A DNA stretch of 64,000 nucleotides, taken from positions 11,160,001 through 11,224,000 of the forward strand of contig CP075493.1 in assembly GCA_021613535.1 (NCBI GenBank), given 5' to 3'. The notes beneath the pieces were generated by a model that worked only from the letters and a program-made list of their open reading frames with translations, made no database searches and was not told the DNA's origin. This DNA comes from Adineta vaga. Taxonomy: Eukaryota > Rotifera. Positions 34,940 through 46,000 of the stretch are shown one piece after another. The position numbers and the translations under genes were made by a program. How positions within the stretch are numbered: the stretch's first letter is position 1; every line of letters begins with the position of its first letter.

Positions 34940-35529
34940 GTCAGCTAATCATATATATCGTGATATTCACCAACATTGTCAAAATTTGTTACTTGGTATC
35001 TTTGATTTGGTCGCTTTTGATTATGATTTGGAAACCCTCGATAATATCGATAATGAACAAAAATGTTATAAGTTTCTCCTTGATAATTAATTACAACTTA
35101 AGTAGAATTCTCTTATCTTTGAGGCTGCAGAAAATCAAAGTAGAAATTTTCAACCACAATGACAATCCAGATTCAACACTAGGACAACTTGATTCATTTA
35201 TCTAGTTCGATTATGTCATTAATGAATTACTTCGTTATTCCTCACATTTGCCTGGAACAGTTCGTACACTAACAGTGGTATTCAATTATTTAAAGGTGAT
35301 CAAGCAATTATTACATCCTATTTTTTGACGGATGATGCTCGCTTATGATCAATCAATCTGAAAATGTTTTATCCTGAACGATTTCTAGTTAACAACAAAA
35401 ATGATCTTTGGTTGACTTATGCAACAAATGACATATGGTGACGGTGATCCTGAAGTCGATGCAAGAGGTTATCTATCAAGATTAAATATTATGCCTAAAC
35501 ATGTTGACGTCAATATCGAATTTGCTTGA
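34940..35529 (+). pseudogene. Cytochrome P450 remnant
   Basis: Pieces in shifting frames fit a P450 C-terminal half. They are ANHIYRDIHQHCQNLLLGIF and DYDLETLDNIDNEQK, then the K-helix INELLRYSSHLPGTVRTLT with ExxR (ELLR). FYPERF (the PERF motif) and the C-terminal strand GYLSRLNIMPKHVDVNIEF follow. The heme-binding loop with the axial Cys should lie between the last two pieces and is missing, so the remnant cannot encode an active enzyme. Stops and frameshifts occur throughout. Confidence 0.68.
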
Positions 35530-35810
35530 AGATTTATTGACTGTACTTAGCAATATGTAAAAACATGAGTATAGGAGTATAACTTATGAATAATTCTTTT
35601 TTCGTCGATGATGGCATCTTGTGATGTTTTATTTGTATTATAAAGTAGTCTCCATTGAAGGTTTTTTTCTCTTACTTTCTCATTCGGAGCAATCATATGA
35701 ATTCCTTCTGCACAGATGTAAGCAACAGCAAACAAGAATTTTATACTTCTTTGGCTTCTTCTTCTCTCATTATATAGCTACATGAACTCATTGTTAGTAA
35801 AAACGAAACT
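35530..35810. other. Intergenic upstream of C2 gene copy 1
   Basis: About 280 bp with no gene seen; open frames on the minus strand lack recognisable content. Confidence 0.35.
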
Positions 35811-35865
35811 GAATTTTTTTCTCTCTGATTATTATGAGAGAGAGAGAAGAAAAACATTCCCAAGG

Positions 35866-35873
35866 TATAAATA
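35866..35873 (+). promoter_or_regulatory. TATA box of C2 gene copy 1
   Basis: GGTATAAATAC lies 83 bp before the ATG, after a GA-rich tract. The same box at the same distance precedes copy 2 (39803-39810), and the whole leader is conserved, so both copies should be transcribed alike. Confidence 0.7.
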
Positions 35874-35948
35874 CATCCAACATTCATCCCTTCTCTTTCA
35901 TTTATTAATCTTCCTACAAAACACAACACTTATTATCAAATCATCACT

Positions 35949-36449
35949 ATGAGCGGTTCACATGGTAATCTCGAAGTTACTGTTATCGAAGCTCGTCATC
36001 TCAAAGATCAAGACATTGTCGGCAAAAACGATGCTTTCGTCGAAGTCTATCTAGACAAAGACTACAAACAACGAACAAAAACGATTCAGAATAACAATGA
36101 TCCACAATGGAATGAAACATTTTCCTTGTAAGTTTGTTCCTTGTACGATGTAATTTAGCTGATTGATATTGATTGTGTAGCAATTTATCACGCAATCATG
36201 ATGATTTACATCTTCATGTCTATGATGATGATACAACTGGTAAAGATTCGATTGGTGATGCAAAGATCGACTTGAAAAAACATGATTTTTCGAAAGGACC
36301 ATTGGATGAATGGGTAAAACTACCAGCATTGTTAGGTCTTCGTTCGAAAGGTGAAGTTCATGTGAAAATTGAACATAAAGTACGTTATTATCTTTCTTTT
36401 GAAACTATGTATAATATTTATATGTTTTCTTTTCTAATTTTAGCAATGA
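35949..36449 (+). CDS. Small C2-domain protein, copy 1
   Basis: Exons 35949-36127, 36181-36379 and a 6-nt last exon 36444-36449 (CAA TGA) join to 126 aa plus a final Gln (127 aa). Introns are 53 and 64 bp. It is a single stand-alone C2 domain. Loop 1 keeps LKDQD..GKNDAF and loop 3 has DDDTTGKDSIGD, giving the Asp cluster that binds Ca2+ and membrane phospholipids. No other domain, signal or membrane span. The tail is VKIEHKQ. A paralogue lies at 39886. Confidence 0.88.
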
Positions 36450-36475
36450 AACACAGATACGAAATGAACATTTGC

Positions 36476-37125
36476 CATTTTTAATCTTTATATTAATCCA
36501 GCATGTATTTTTATATCATATTTTCGTGTACATCGAATCATGAAATTTGTAGTTTGATTAGAAATAAATAAATTTAAACATACAGATTATCTCATGCCTC
36601 AGAATTACCAGTTGTTGGACTTCATTCCTTCATAAAGTGTTTCGTTTCCGTAGTATGTGTGAGAAAAAAGACTTTTGAACGATGTATCTTTTTTACAAAT
36701 AACAAAAAGTAATTGCTGATATATATCCCGGCATTGCTGTTAGAGCTTAAATGTTACCTCAAAATATTATTAAACAATTAATCGTACATTTGCTAAAAGC
36801 TGAATAATACCTTTGACTGTTTTATCACACAATGATGAATGGCGATAATGTAGTAATGACGATAGTTATTTAAACCCTTCAACTGCATATCATAGATTAT
36901 TTTTTACTAACTATTACTTCCTATACGATAAGGATTCATGTTGTACAATACTATTTCTTTTGATTCTTTCTTTGTATTTTTTCACCTTCTAGAACGTTTG
37001 CACGTGTTTCATTTTGTGTATCCTCCGTCGATGATATATAAAGTCGTTTTTTTGTCGAAACTTCATTTCATTATTAGTGTTATCATCTTTATAGTTTCAA
37101 TTAATTTATTGTGGATAATCAAAAT
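36476..37125. other. Intergenic upstream of the orphan gene
   Basis: About 650 bp with no other gene. TATATAAAG at 37035-37043 could be the TATA box of the gene starting at 37126 (leader about 60 nt). Confidence 0.4.
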
Positions 37126-37512
37126 ATGTCTGCAAAACAAAGTCATCGATCGACTACCAGTTTCATCGAAAAATTGACTGTTTGGGACGGTAGTCGAAAT
37201 GGATATATATTTACAAAACAATTAGACAATACAATAACATTTGAATACGAACCAATGACACCTATGCGTAGCTGTAGTGGTATGTACAGTGGAGGAGAGC
37301 CTGTTTTCAAGCAACTCAAATCGAATGAATGGGCAAAAATCTCTACTAAATTGCAAGAAGCAAAACAACATGGAAAGGCGAATAAATATGGAGCAAAAGG
37401 AGATTTAGTCGTTCAATTTCAATCTGATAAATTAGATGAATCGTTTATTATCGCCTACCATGCGGAATTCCATGACGAACTGATGAACTTTGTTCGCCCA
37501 TATAAAGAATAA
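37126..37512 (+). CDS. Hypothetical protein, 128 aa
   Basis: A single open frame whose first ATG (37126) gives 128 aa. The protein is soluble and polar with no signal or membrane span. Recognisable stretches are FIEKLTVWDGSRNGYIFTKQ, SCSGMYSGGEPVFKQL and a C-terminal FIIAYHAEFHDELMNFVRP. Composition and codon use look like real coding sequence, and a poly(A) signal AATAAA follows near 37565. I do not recognise the family and assign no function. Confidence 0.65.
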   Translation: MSAKQSHRSTTSFIEKLTVWDGSRNGYIFTKQLDNTITFEYEPMTPMRSCSGMYSGGEPVFKQLKSNEWAKISTKLQEAKQHGKANKYGAKGDLVVQFQSDKLDESFIIAYHAEFHDELMNFVRPYKE

Positions 37513-38455
37513 ATGATTTCTTTTGAATTGTATTCATCAACTAACAAAATATATACAGCATTGATAATAAAATTGATTTAGTCAAGTCGCAGGAATATTG
37601 ATACGCATATAGTTAGGATAACTTCCTTTGATAAAAAATATCTGTTACATGAATTCGTAATTCACTTTTAGCAGAAAAAATATATTCATGTAGTCGTATC
37701 TGAATGAATTATAACTTTTCATTTTTTTTTCCTACACTTGACGTAAAAAATCTTTTTATGATAATAGTCATCATATGAGCATCGAATAAACAAGTGGCAA
37801 TCATTTATTACAGTGCATAAAAAGAAACATAGGGAAGTTAGAACGGAAAATTCATATGCCTCTAAATCAACAGATGGTCGAAAGAAGGAAGTAACGTATG
37901 TTATACTGCTGTCATGACAGTGAAATTGAAATAGTCTGTGTATAGGTAATGAAAGTGAAACTCTATCAAATTTGATGTTTTTGGTAAGATATAATCAACA
38001 CAGTCATTTTCGCGTTCTGCTCGACGATAAAATACGGATTTCTTTTACATATGACAAAAGCTTTTTAAATTAAATTCAAAGGGGTAGTTAGCACTATCAG
38101 GTATGCTTTCTGTTCTGTCTATCATTATTACACGTTCAAACTATAATAGTTGGTGATCAATTATTTATTGATGTTTTAAATCTTGGTTTAGAATTCTTTT
38201 CGATCGATGATCATCTGTACTAAATTATGTCATTCGAATAAATTTTGTCGTACATTGAACTATGATGTAAAATTCAGAGTTGAAAATTTTTTCAATGGTT
38301 CAATCTGCCGTAGTCAAGTATTCGTTGGTGGTCCTTGTACGCATGATTTACATTGTTGAAACGATTTAAATCTGATATGTTTATCAAATATCCAATGGGG
38401 ATGTGAGTACCATTCAGAATACGATGTTTCTATCTATCATATACTTGTCTTTTCA
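37513..38455. other. Intergenic
   Basis: About 940 bp with no supported gene. Short coding-like fragments near 38270-38360 could belong to the NHL remnant downstream, but I cannot show it. Confidence 0.35.
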
Positions 38456-38840
38456 CTATCTTTAGTTAATAATTCATCAAAACAGACTTCTACGACATCG
38501 ACAGCTGCAAAAATAATGAATCTATATGCATCTGGTGGTGTCCGATGGAATACAATAGGTATTACTATCTTAAATTCATCGCAATTAACAGATGTACGTG
38601 GTTTATTCATCGATACAAACGACACATTGTATATCGCTGACGAAAATCCAAAATCTGTCGTCTAAAAATTATTAAAAGGAGATACGATTGGAAGTGTTGT
38701 GGGAGGTATACGAGGATCAAGTGTTTCTGGTGTTAATCAATTATATTTGCCGCAAAATGTTTTTATTGATTCCAATGAAAACATGTACGTTTTCGATTTA
38801 GGAAATCGACGTATTCAAAAATTTCTTCGACTTTGAATTG
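38456..38840 (+). pseudogene. NHL-repeat protein remnant with in-frame stop
   Basis: One frame reads NSSQLTDVRGLFIDTNDTLY, IADENPKSVV, a TAA, then KLLKGDTIGSVVGG and LYLPQNVFIDSNENMYVFD with GNRRIQKFL. That is two or three NHL blades with a single stop between them, but no start, signal peptide or further blades. Probably a gene fragment. Confidence 0.7.
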
Positions 38841-39747
38841 CCCAACATTACTTCATTGATACTGGTCCAAGTGTGTGTGTGAAGTAGTCACATTTTGATG
38901 AGTCTGCTCTAGGAAACGACGAATATCTAAAAAAAAATCCTTTCATCCAACGATGAGTTCAAATTGACAGCATCACATGGTGTAGTTCTTGAGTAGGAGT
39001 AAAACAAACGCTTCTAATTGTGTTCATGACGTACAAGCACAGCAAGTAAGCGTATCACGATAGAAGTCACAATGAATTATTCCATTTCAAAATGAAAGAA
39101 AATCACTGAACGATAAAAGTAAATATATCTTTCTTCTTTTCTACTCATCGTTAGTTTCATTTTCTCAAAATGATCTAGATCGATTTTATACGATATTTGA
39201 AAAAAATATGATTACGCTACAACATGAGCTCAAAGTTGAAGTATTCGAGATTTTCTTTCTATACAGTCAGAGTAAGACATTGCGATCATCCGATGCTATC
39301 GATGTAAACAGGATAAATTTATTTGCTTTTCGGAAGATATGATTTAAAAGAAAGTATATTTATGTTCTATAGAGCTTACAGTTTCAGTGCATATAGGACA
39401 CATGTTGCCATATTTTGATCAGTAGTCAACATGAACACCAAACTTCAATTTTATGTTTGCATTCTACCAAAAGACCTTCTCGCATTCATCTTCATTGCAC
39501 ATGAATAATCATCATGTGAAAAAACTTTTTCACACTTCAAAGCCAAATACTGTTTCAACTGCCGATCGAGTCTGCTAAAAAAAGAAAGTATTGTTTGTAA
39601 TCTCGAATGTTCTACTGCGTCGTTTTTTTTTTCAGTGACTTCTTTACCCACATATGTACACAACGATGAATAAGAATAATACATTTATTCTTTGTACGAT
39701 TGGCTTCTATCATAACAATAAAAGAAGAAAGAAGGAAAGAAGAGAAA
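38841..39747. other. Intergenic
   Basis: About 900 bp with no gene seen. The minus-strand open frame at 39451-39684 has no recognisable content. Confidence 0.35.
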
Positions 39748-39802
39748 AATTTTTTCTCTCTCTCTGATTATTATGAGAGAGAGAAGAAAAACAGTTCCAA
39801 GG

Positions 39803-39810
39803 TATAAATA
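39803..39810 (+). promoter_or_regulatory. TATA box of C2 gene copy 2
   Basis: TATAAATA lies 83 bp before the ATG, in the same sequence context as copy 1. Confidence 0.7.
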
Positions 39811-39885
39811 CATCCAACATTCATCCCTTCTTTTTCATTTATTAATCTTCCTACAAAACACAACACTTATTATCAAATCATCACT

Positions 39886-40386
39886 ATGAGCGGTTCACAT
39901 GGTAATCTCGAAGTTACTGTTATCGAAGCTCGTCATCTCAAAGATCAAGACATTGTCGGCAAAAACGATGCTTTTGTCGAAGTCTATCTAGACAAAGACT
40001 ACAAACAACGAACAAAAACAATTCAGAATAACAATGATCCACAATGGAATGAAAAGTTTACCTTGTAAGTTCTCTTTTCATCCGATAAAATTTAACTGAT
40101 TAATATTGATTTTATAGTAATTTATCACGTAATCATGATGATTTACATCTTCATGTCTACGATGATGATGCAGTTGGTAAAGATTCGATTGGTGATGCAA
40201 AGATCGACTTGAAAAAACATGATTTTTCGAAAGGTCCGTTTGATGAATGGGTAAAACTACCAGCATTGTTAGGTCTTCGTTCGAAAGGTGAAGTTCATGT
40301 GAAAATTGAACATAAAGTACGTTATTATCTTTCTTTTGAAACTATGTATAATATTTATATGTTTTCTTTTCTAATTTTAGCAATGA
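39886..40386 (+). CDS. Small C2-domain protein, copy 2
   Basis: Exons 39886-40064, 40118-40316 and 40381-40386 (CAA TGA) give 127 aa, the same structure as copy 1. Differences are few: ETF becomes EKFT at the exon 1 end, loop 3 is DDDAVGKDSIGD, and GPLDEW becomes GPFDEW. All calcium-ligand Asp residues are kept, so both copies look functional. Role inferred as Ca2+-dependent membrane binding. Confidence 0.88.
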
Positions 40387-40917
40387 AACACAGATACGAA
40401 ATAAACATTTGTATTTTCTATACATTTTTGAAGTTTTTTTATATTAAACTCGCGTCAGAATACTTTTATTTTGAGATATTTTTAATGATGAAACTAGAAG
40501 TTTAATTGTGAATAAAATAACTCAGTATTATTTATGTCTTTTACTGTTTTTCAATGCATTATCGACGAATGCTTTAATCAAAATCAAACTAAACTCAGGT
40601 TAGCGCAAAGTATTTGCGATAAAATTTTGGAACTATTTTGAGTATTGTGCAATTGTCAGTATCAATCAATATAAATCAATTGCAGATTTATCGATCATCT
40701 CCGTCATTGAGGGCTTAAACAGGTGTGAGTGTGGGTGACGGGGTGCGGATGGATTATGATCGCTTTCACCCACACCAACACCCTCAAATATACACGAATA
40801 ATCTCTTCCGTATTTTATTCAATTTTCTTGAGATGATATAGTTACAATCTTATTTTTTTATTGTCAAGTAATTCGAAACATACACGTGGTGCAGAAGAAG
40901 AAAAGGAAGCAATGCCA
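40387..40917. other. Intergenic between convergent genes
   Basis: About 530 bp holding the 3' ends of C2 copy 2 and the ART-TPR gene and a TGTGGG-like hairpin at 40722-40787. No gene. Confidence 0.5.
40722..40787. repeat. TGTGGG-like inverted repeat (hairpin)
   Basis: The left arm GGTGTGAGTGTGGGTGA (40722-40738) and right arm TCACCCACACCAACACC pair at about 15 of 17 positions around a loop of about 27 bp. The right arm continues into CTCAA, matching the CTTGAGGG outer end of other copies. Confidence 0.7.
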
Positions 40918-42864
40918 TCATAAATGCGTATCTTTTAGATGTGATTTGACATATTCTAAGTTAGTTCTATAAACTTGAATATGAGGATGATTATCGGACA
41001 ATGATTGTTCAGCTATCGTCAATGCTCGTTGACAATATGAAATTCCTTTCGAATGATTTCCAGTAAAGAATGAAACCATACCAACATGACCATATATACC
41101 GGCTAAATCAGGATGATTTGAAGGAAGAATTTCTTGTTGAATTACAAGTGATTTTTCATAGTATGGAAGTGCTTTTATATAATCATTCATTCTAACATGG
41201 ACTGATCCAATGTTAGTATACGAATTAGCAAGATGAGAATCATTTGATGGAAGAATTTTCTGATAGATTTCCAATGCTTTTTCGTAGAAAGAAAAGGCTT
41301 TGGTAAATTCACTCGTCTTCGAATAGAACATGCCAATACTATTGTAAGAATTAGCCAGATCGAGATCATTTTCATGAGGATTTTTTTCAAAGATATCTAT
41401 GGCTTTTTCAAAGTAGGAAAATGCTTTTGAATTCTCACCGATATTACCATAGATGATAGCCATATCATTGTAACATCTAGCTACGTCAGGGTGCTCCAAA
41501 GAAGAAGTTTTCTGATGGATCATCAATGATTTTTCATAACATGACAATGCTTCTGTATATTTTCCTTGATAATAATTAGTACATCCAAGTTGATAGAATA
41601 AGTCACCTTGTTCTCTTTTATCCGTTGTTTGAATGAGTATTTTACGATATAAATCTTCGGCTTTATCATATTGTGCTAATTTTATCATTAATTTTCCTAT
41701 TCGAAGCCATTCGATTGATCCTTTCGTTTCTTCACGCACACGTTCAATGAAAGGATGACTTTGAAGATAATTTCCGTCAATTAAAGTTAATTCAACTTGC
41801 CAAAGACGATTATTTCCATCGATCTGTTTCATTTGATGAATACGAAAACATGTATGCATAGAAAAAAGAATCTGTTGTTTAGTTTGCTGAATACAAACAT
41901 TGGCAAAAGTTATTGTACTTATTGAAAAATCAATAGTTATGATGAATAGAACACCTACTAAATCATATCTAGCCATAGTTCTTCGAGCAAAATCAAAGGA
42001 TTCAGTACGATCTTTGTTTGCATATAAAAAATTGTTCATTGATAACGCACCATCTTTTGTCCTCATTAATAGATTGAAATCTGCATGAGACATACCCTGA
42101 CCTCGATATACAGTGAGTGAACTTGATGGTTGGTGACTACCGTATTGTTCTGCGTGAAGAGTAACAATTTGTTTATGAAGATCACGTATAAAGAATCCCA
42201 TTTTAAAAATAACATCTACGTTCAATGTACGTAGTGCATCATTCAGGATCGAATAAAATATACAATTATCTGTATACCAACAAATGGGTTGTTGACGACG
42301 ATAATCTGTTTGAAATCGATCTATATTTTTCAATTGTACGCTATTGTTAACGAATTGTTCACGACAATATCTAAGCAATTCACGTATATGTGAGTGTTGA
42401 AAGTCCATACCATATATAATCTCTTTTAGTAACAGTGTATACATAAAATTATGATCAACGATTGTAGTTGTTGGAAAGAATGTCATAGGGATTGTATTCT
42501 GATTGTAATCATCAGTGGCATATTTTAGTGCTTCACAAGCCGATGTTATATCTGTGAAGATTCCATGTATTTTGAACCATTGTTGAATCCAGCTTTCGTC
42601 TGAAATCTTGCCTTCAGAAAAAAGCAAAATGACAGTTACCTGTACTTGATTATGTATGACTGGTATTATTTTCTTTCCAAGGATATTCGAAACAAGTAAA
42701 AATAGTGTATCTTTTCTCGTATCACTAATAAATTCAATACAGGCATCTAAATCATTGAATAGATCGATAGTGTTGATAACTGCTCGTAATTTTGTAATAA
42801 AATTATGATATTCCGCATTGTTAATGTCATTGTCTAACCAAATGAGACGATAGTTTTGAATCAT
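40918..42864 (-). CDS. ADP-ribosyltransferase + TPR protein (648 aa)
   Basis: The frame stays open to 42918, but the first ATG is at 42864 (MIQNYRLIWLDND). An N-terminal domain of about 150 aa has the alternating pattern of a Rossmann-like fold (FLLVSNILGKKIIPVIHN). Next comes an ART domain (about residues 190-395): WYTDNCIFYSILNDALR, VYRGQGMSHADF with the NAD-contacting Arg, a degenerate STS strand (LSMNNFLYAN) and QQILFSMHTCFRI. In related proteins the last strand starts with the catalytic Glu (E-ILFSMHT); here it is Gln, so activity is doubtful. Five kinesin-light-chain-like TPRs (42-residue period) follow. ART domains transfer ADP-ribose from NAD to protein side chains; the target is unknown. 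The neighbour at 43078 has the same order. Confidence 0.85.
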   Translation of the reverse strand: MIQNYRLIWLDNDINNAEYHNFITKLRAVINTIDLFNDLDACIEFISDTRKDTLFLLVSNILGKKIIPVIHNQVQVTVILLFSEGKISDESWIQQWFKIHGIFTDITSACEALKYATDDYNQNTIPMTFFPTTTIVDHNFMYTLLLKEIIYGMDFQHSHIRELLRYCREQFVNNSVQLKNIDRFQTDYRRQQPICWYTDNCIFYSILNDALRTLNVDVIFKMGFFIRDLHKQIVTLHAEQYGSHQPSSSLTVYRGQGMSHADFNLLMRTKDGALSMNNFLYANKDRTESFDFARRTMARYDLVGVLFIITIDFSISTITFANVCIQQTKQQILFSMHTCFRIHQMKQIDGNNRLWQVELTLIDGNYLQSHPFIERVREETKGSIEWLRIGKLMIKLAQYDKAEDLYRKILIQTTDKREQGDLFYQLGCTNYYQGKYTEALSCYEKSLMIHQKTSSLEHPDVARCYNDMAIIYGNIGENSKAFSYFEKAIDIFEKNPHENDLDLANSYNSIGMFYSKTSEFTKAFSFYEKALEIYQKILPSNDSHLANSYTNIGSVHVRMNDYIKALPYYEKSLVIQQEILPSNHPDLAGIYGHVGMVSFFTGNHSKGISYCQRALTIAEQSLSDNHPHIQVYRTNLEYVKSHLKDTHL

Positions 42865-43077
42865 TCGCTTAATTTTGTACGTTCTGTTTATCACATGTGC
42901 TATTTTGGTGAATGACACCTATCACGTCAAGTTATATCACATGTTGGAAATTTTGTTCTTTATTTCTTTTCTTTCTCTTCGCACACAATTTCCAACGAAT
43001 GAAATTATTTCTTTAAAACACTTTAATCATAAACATATCTCACGCAAAAAAGGAGAAAATGTCAGTTATGTAGATTT

Positions 43078-46000
43078 CTACTCTATGTTAGCTGATGTAC
43101 GTTGCGTAATTCGAATATGAGGATAGTTTGGTGGTTGTGAATAATGTGGAATATCAAAAGGGAGTTCAGCAAGTGAAATTTCTTGAGAGGAAATATTCAT
43201 GGTCGGAATCTGGAATTCAGCCGGTTCTCTAGAGAAACGAATTGATTTCGGAGAATCTAAAGCAAGAACGTTAGAATTCTTGTTCAATGCTTGCAAATAA
43301 AGTGGAAGTGCTTTCCAGTGTTGATCCATTGTGGAATAGATATTGCCGATTGAATTGTAGGAAACAGCGAGATCACGTTGATTTTGAGAAGGCTGTTTTT
43401 GATGAACTTCTAATGCTTTTTCATAGTATGAACATGCTCTATAATATTCACCTTGAAATTCAGAAGTCATACCAAGATAATTGTAAGTTGTGGCCAAAAT
43501 GGGACTATCAGCAGGTAAAATCTTGTGATCAATAAGAAGACTTTTTTCGTAATAGAACGATGCGCGTGACAGATCACTCATTCGAAAATAGATATTACCG
43601 AGATTTTTGTAGGAAATAGCCAATTCATCCTGATTCAACGGAGAAATACGTTTCCAAATTTCTACTGCCTGTTGATAAGCTTTAAGGGCTTTTGCATAAT
43701 CACCGATGTTTTCATGTATGAAGCCAATAGTATTGTAGGATTTTGCTAGAATAGGATGGTCGGAAGGGATTGTGTTTTGATAAAGTTGATGTGCTTGGAT
43801 TTGGCAGGAAAGTGCTTTAGAATATTCTTTTAATTCAATATAGGTATTGCAAAGATTTCGATAGTAGATAGCTAAATCAGAATGATTTCCAGAGAAAAAT
43901 TTCTGATGGATTTTAATTGTTTTTTCAAGATAAGGAATAGCTTTTAAAAATTGGCTTGTGTGACAGTACAAAAGCCCTAGATTATTGTGAAATGTAATCG
44001 AATCGGAAGGCGCTAACTTGGAATTCTTTTCAGCAATTTTTACAGCTTGTTGATAACATCGCAATGCTTTATCATAATGCTTCATTTTTGAATACACATT
44101 TCCAAGACTATTATAGGAATTCGCTAAATCAGAATGGTTTTCAGGTAGAATGTTTTCTCGAATCATCACTGAGTTTTCCAATAGGGGCCGTGCTTTTGTA
44201 TATTGATCTATCATTGCATATGTTAATCCAGTATTATAATAAGAAATGACTAAATCGCTATGATCTGAAGGAAGCGTTCTTTTACGAATTTCCAAAGATT
44301 TTTCATAGAACGAAATAGCTTTTGTATATTGAAAAGTTTGATTGTAAACTAAACCGATATTGTTATGCGTCGTTGCCAAATCAGGATAGTTGATTGGTTG
44401 ACTTTTTTCATGTATTTCCACAGATTTTTCAAGAGATGTTAATGCTTCCGTATAGTTCTTCATCTTGAGATATACTAAGCCGATATTGTTATGAGAAATA
44501 GCTAAGTCCGAATGATTTGAAGGGAGAATTTTATCTCGAATTTCTAATGATTTATAAAGAAACGAATGTGCCTTGGAATAATCATGTTGTTTCGCATATG
44601 TTATACCAATATTATTGTAGAAATGCGCCAAATCAGGATGATCTGAAGAGAGTTTTGCTTCACCAAATTGTACACATTTGTTTAAGTAATAAAATGCTTT
44701 TGAATAATCATTCATATTGAGATAAGCTAAGCCAATATTATTATAGGAAGTTATCAAATCAGGATGGTCTTCTGGTAAGATACTTTTACGAATTTCAAGT
44801 GATGATTCAAGATAGGAAAGGACTTTGGAATATTTATCCATCATAGTATATACTAACGCAATATTGTTATACGATACAGCTAGTTCGTCATTACACGACG
44901 AAGGTAATTTCTTACGAATTACTAAAGATTTTTCAATGAATAATAATGCTTTGAAGTAATCATACGTTTGAAGATACACCAGTCCAACATTATTGTACGA
45001 AGTAGCTAAATTGGGATGGTTAGGTTGCAATTTTGTTTCACGAATTTCTAATGACTTTTTGAGAAACGATAATGCATTGGAATAATCATTCATCTTGTAA
45101 TAAATTAATCCTATCGTATTAAATGTAGTAGCCAAATGAGGATGATTTGGACAAAGATATTTTTTGTACAGTGGAATTGCTTTCTCTAAAGACGAAAGTG
45201 CTTGAGAGAACTTCTCCATTTTGGCATGTATGAAACCAGTATTATTGTAACAAGTTGCAATGTATGGATGATTTGAAGATAGACTTTTTTGACAGATTTC
45301 AAAGGCTTTATCGATAAAGGCAAGTCCTTTTGAATAGTCACCCATACTTGCATAGATCAATCCTATATGATTGCAAGATTGAATCGTATTGGGATGATTT
45401 GGAGGTAGAATTTTTTCGTAAATTCGTACTGCTTCTTCATAAGCAGACAAAGCTGTTGAATAATCACCCTTTTTTATTGATACTAAACCGATACTATTCC
45501 AAGAATCAGCTAAGTCAGGATGATCTAAAGGTAAAATATTCTGCCGAATTTCAAGAGCTTTTTGAATAAATCTATTTGCATCAGAATAATCGTTGACGTC
45601 GTCTTCCACTGAATCGTTTGTATTGGTATTATTCGGAAAGCATGAACAATGTTCGTGTTTCTGTTTTAGTTCTTCAGCCGTAAATATTTTTGAATATTCA
45701 GTCATTCGAATGTATATTATACCGATATTATTGTAAGAAGCAAATAAATCTGGATGTTTCTCAGGTAAGATTTGACTTCGTAGATCAAATGCTTTTTTAA
45801 TAAAGAAAAATGCTTTTGAATAATCACCGATTTTTTCATTGATCATGCCATATTTATCATAGGATGCAGCGAGAGCAAGACTATTTGGAGATGAATTTAG
45901 TTTTTGAATATTAATAGATTTATCAAGCCATTTGAGTGCTTCGCGATAGTCTCCCATATGATCATGAATAGAACCAATATTGTGGTATAATTGAGCTAAT

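Larger units (their letters stand above)
35811..36475 (+). repeat. Duplicated block, copy 1 (promoter + C2 gene)
   Basis: Nearly identical to 39748-40412 from the CTCTCTGATTATTATGAGAG motif through the TATA box, leader, all exons and intron 2. Similarity ends shortly after the stop codon. Confidence 0.85.
39748..40412 (+). repeat. Duplicated block, copy 2 (promoter + C2 gene)
   Basis: The second copy of the block at 35811-36475, shifted by 3,937 bp. Intron 2 is identical in both copies as far as I can read it; intron 1 differs. Confidence 0.85.

Noticed and set aside
42865-42918. ART-TPR start at 42918
   Set aside because: The codon there is GTG and the next in-frame ATG at 42864 gives a start like that of related proteins.
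45590-45690. Unspliced intron inside the long TPR array
   Set aside because: No GT donor at a fitting position, and the insert keeps the frame; treated as a coding insertion.
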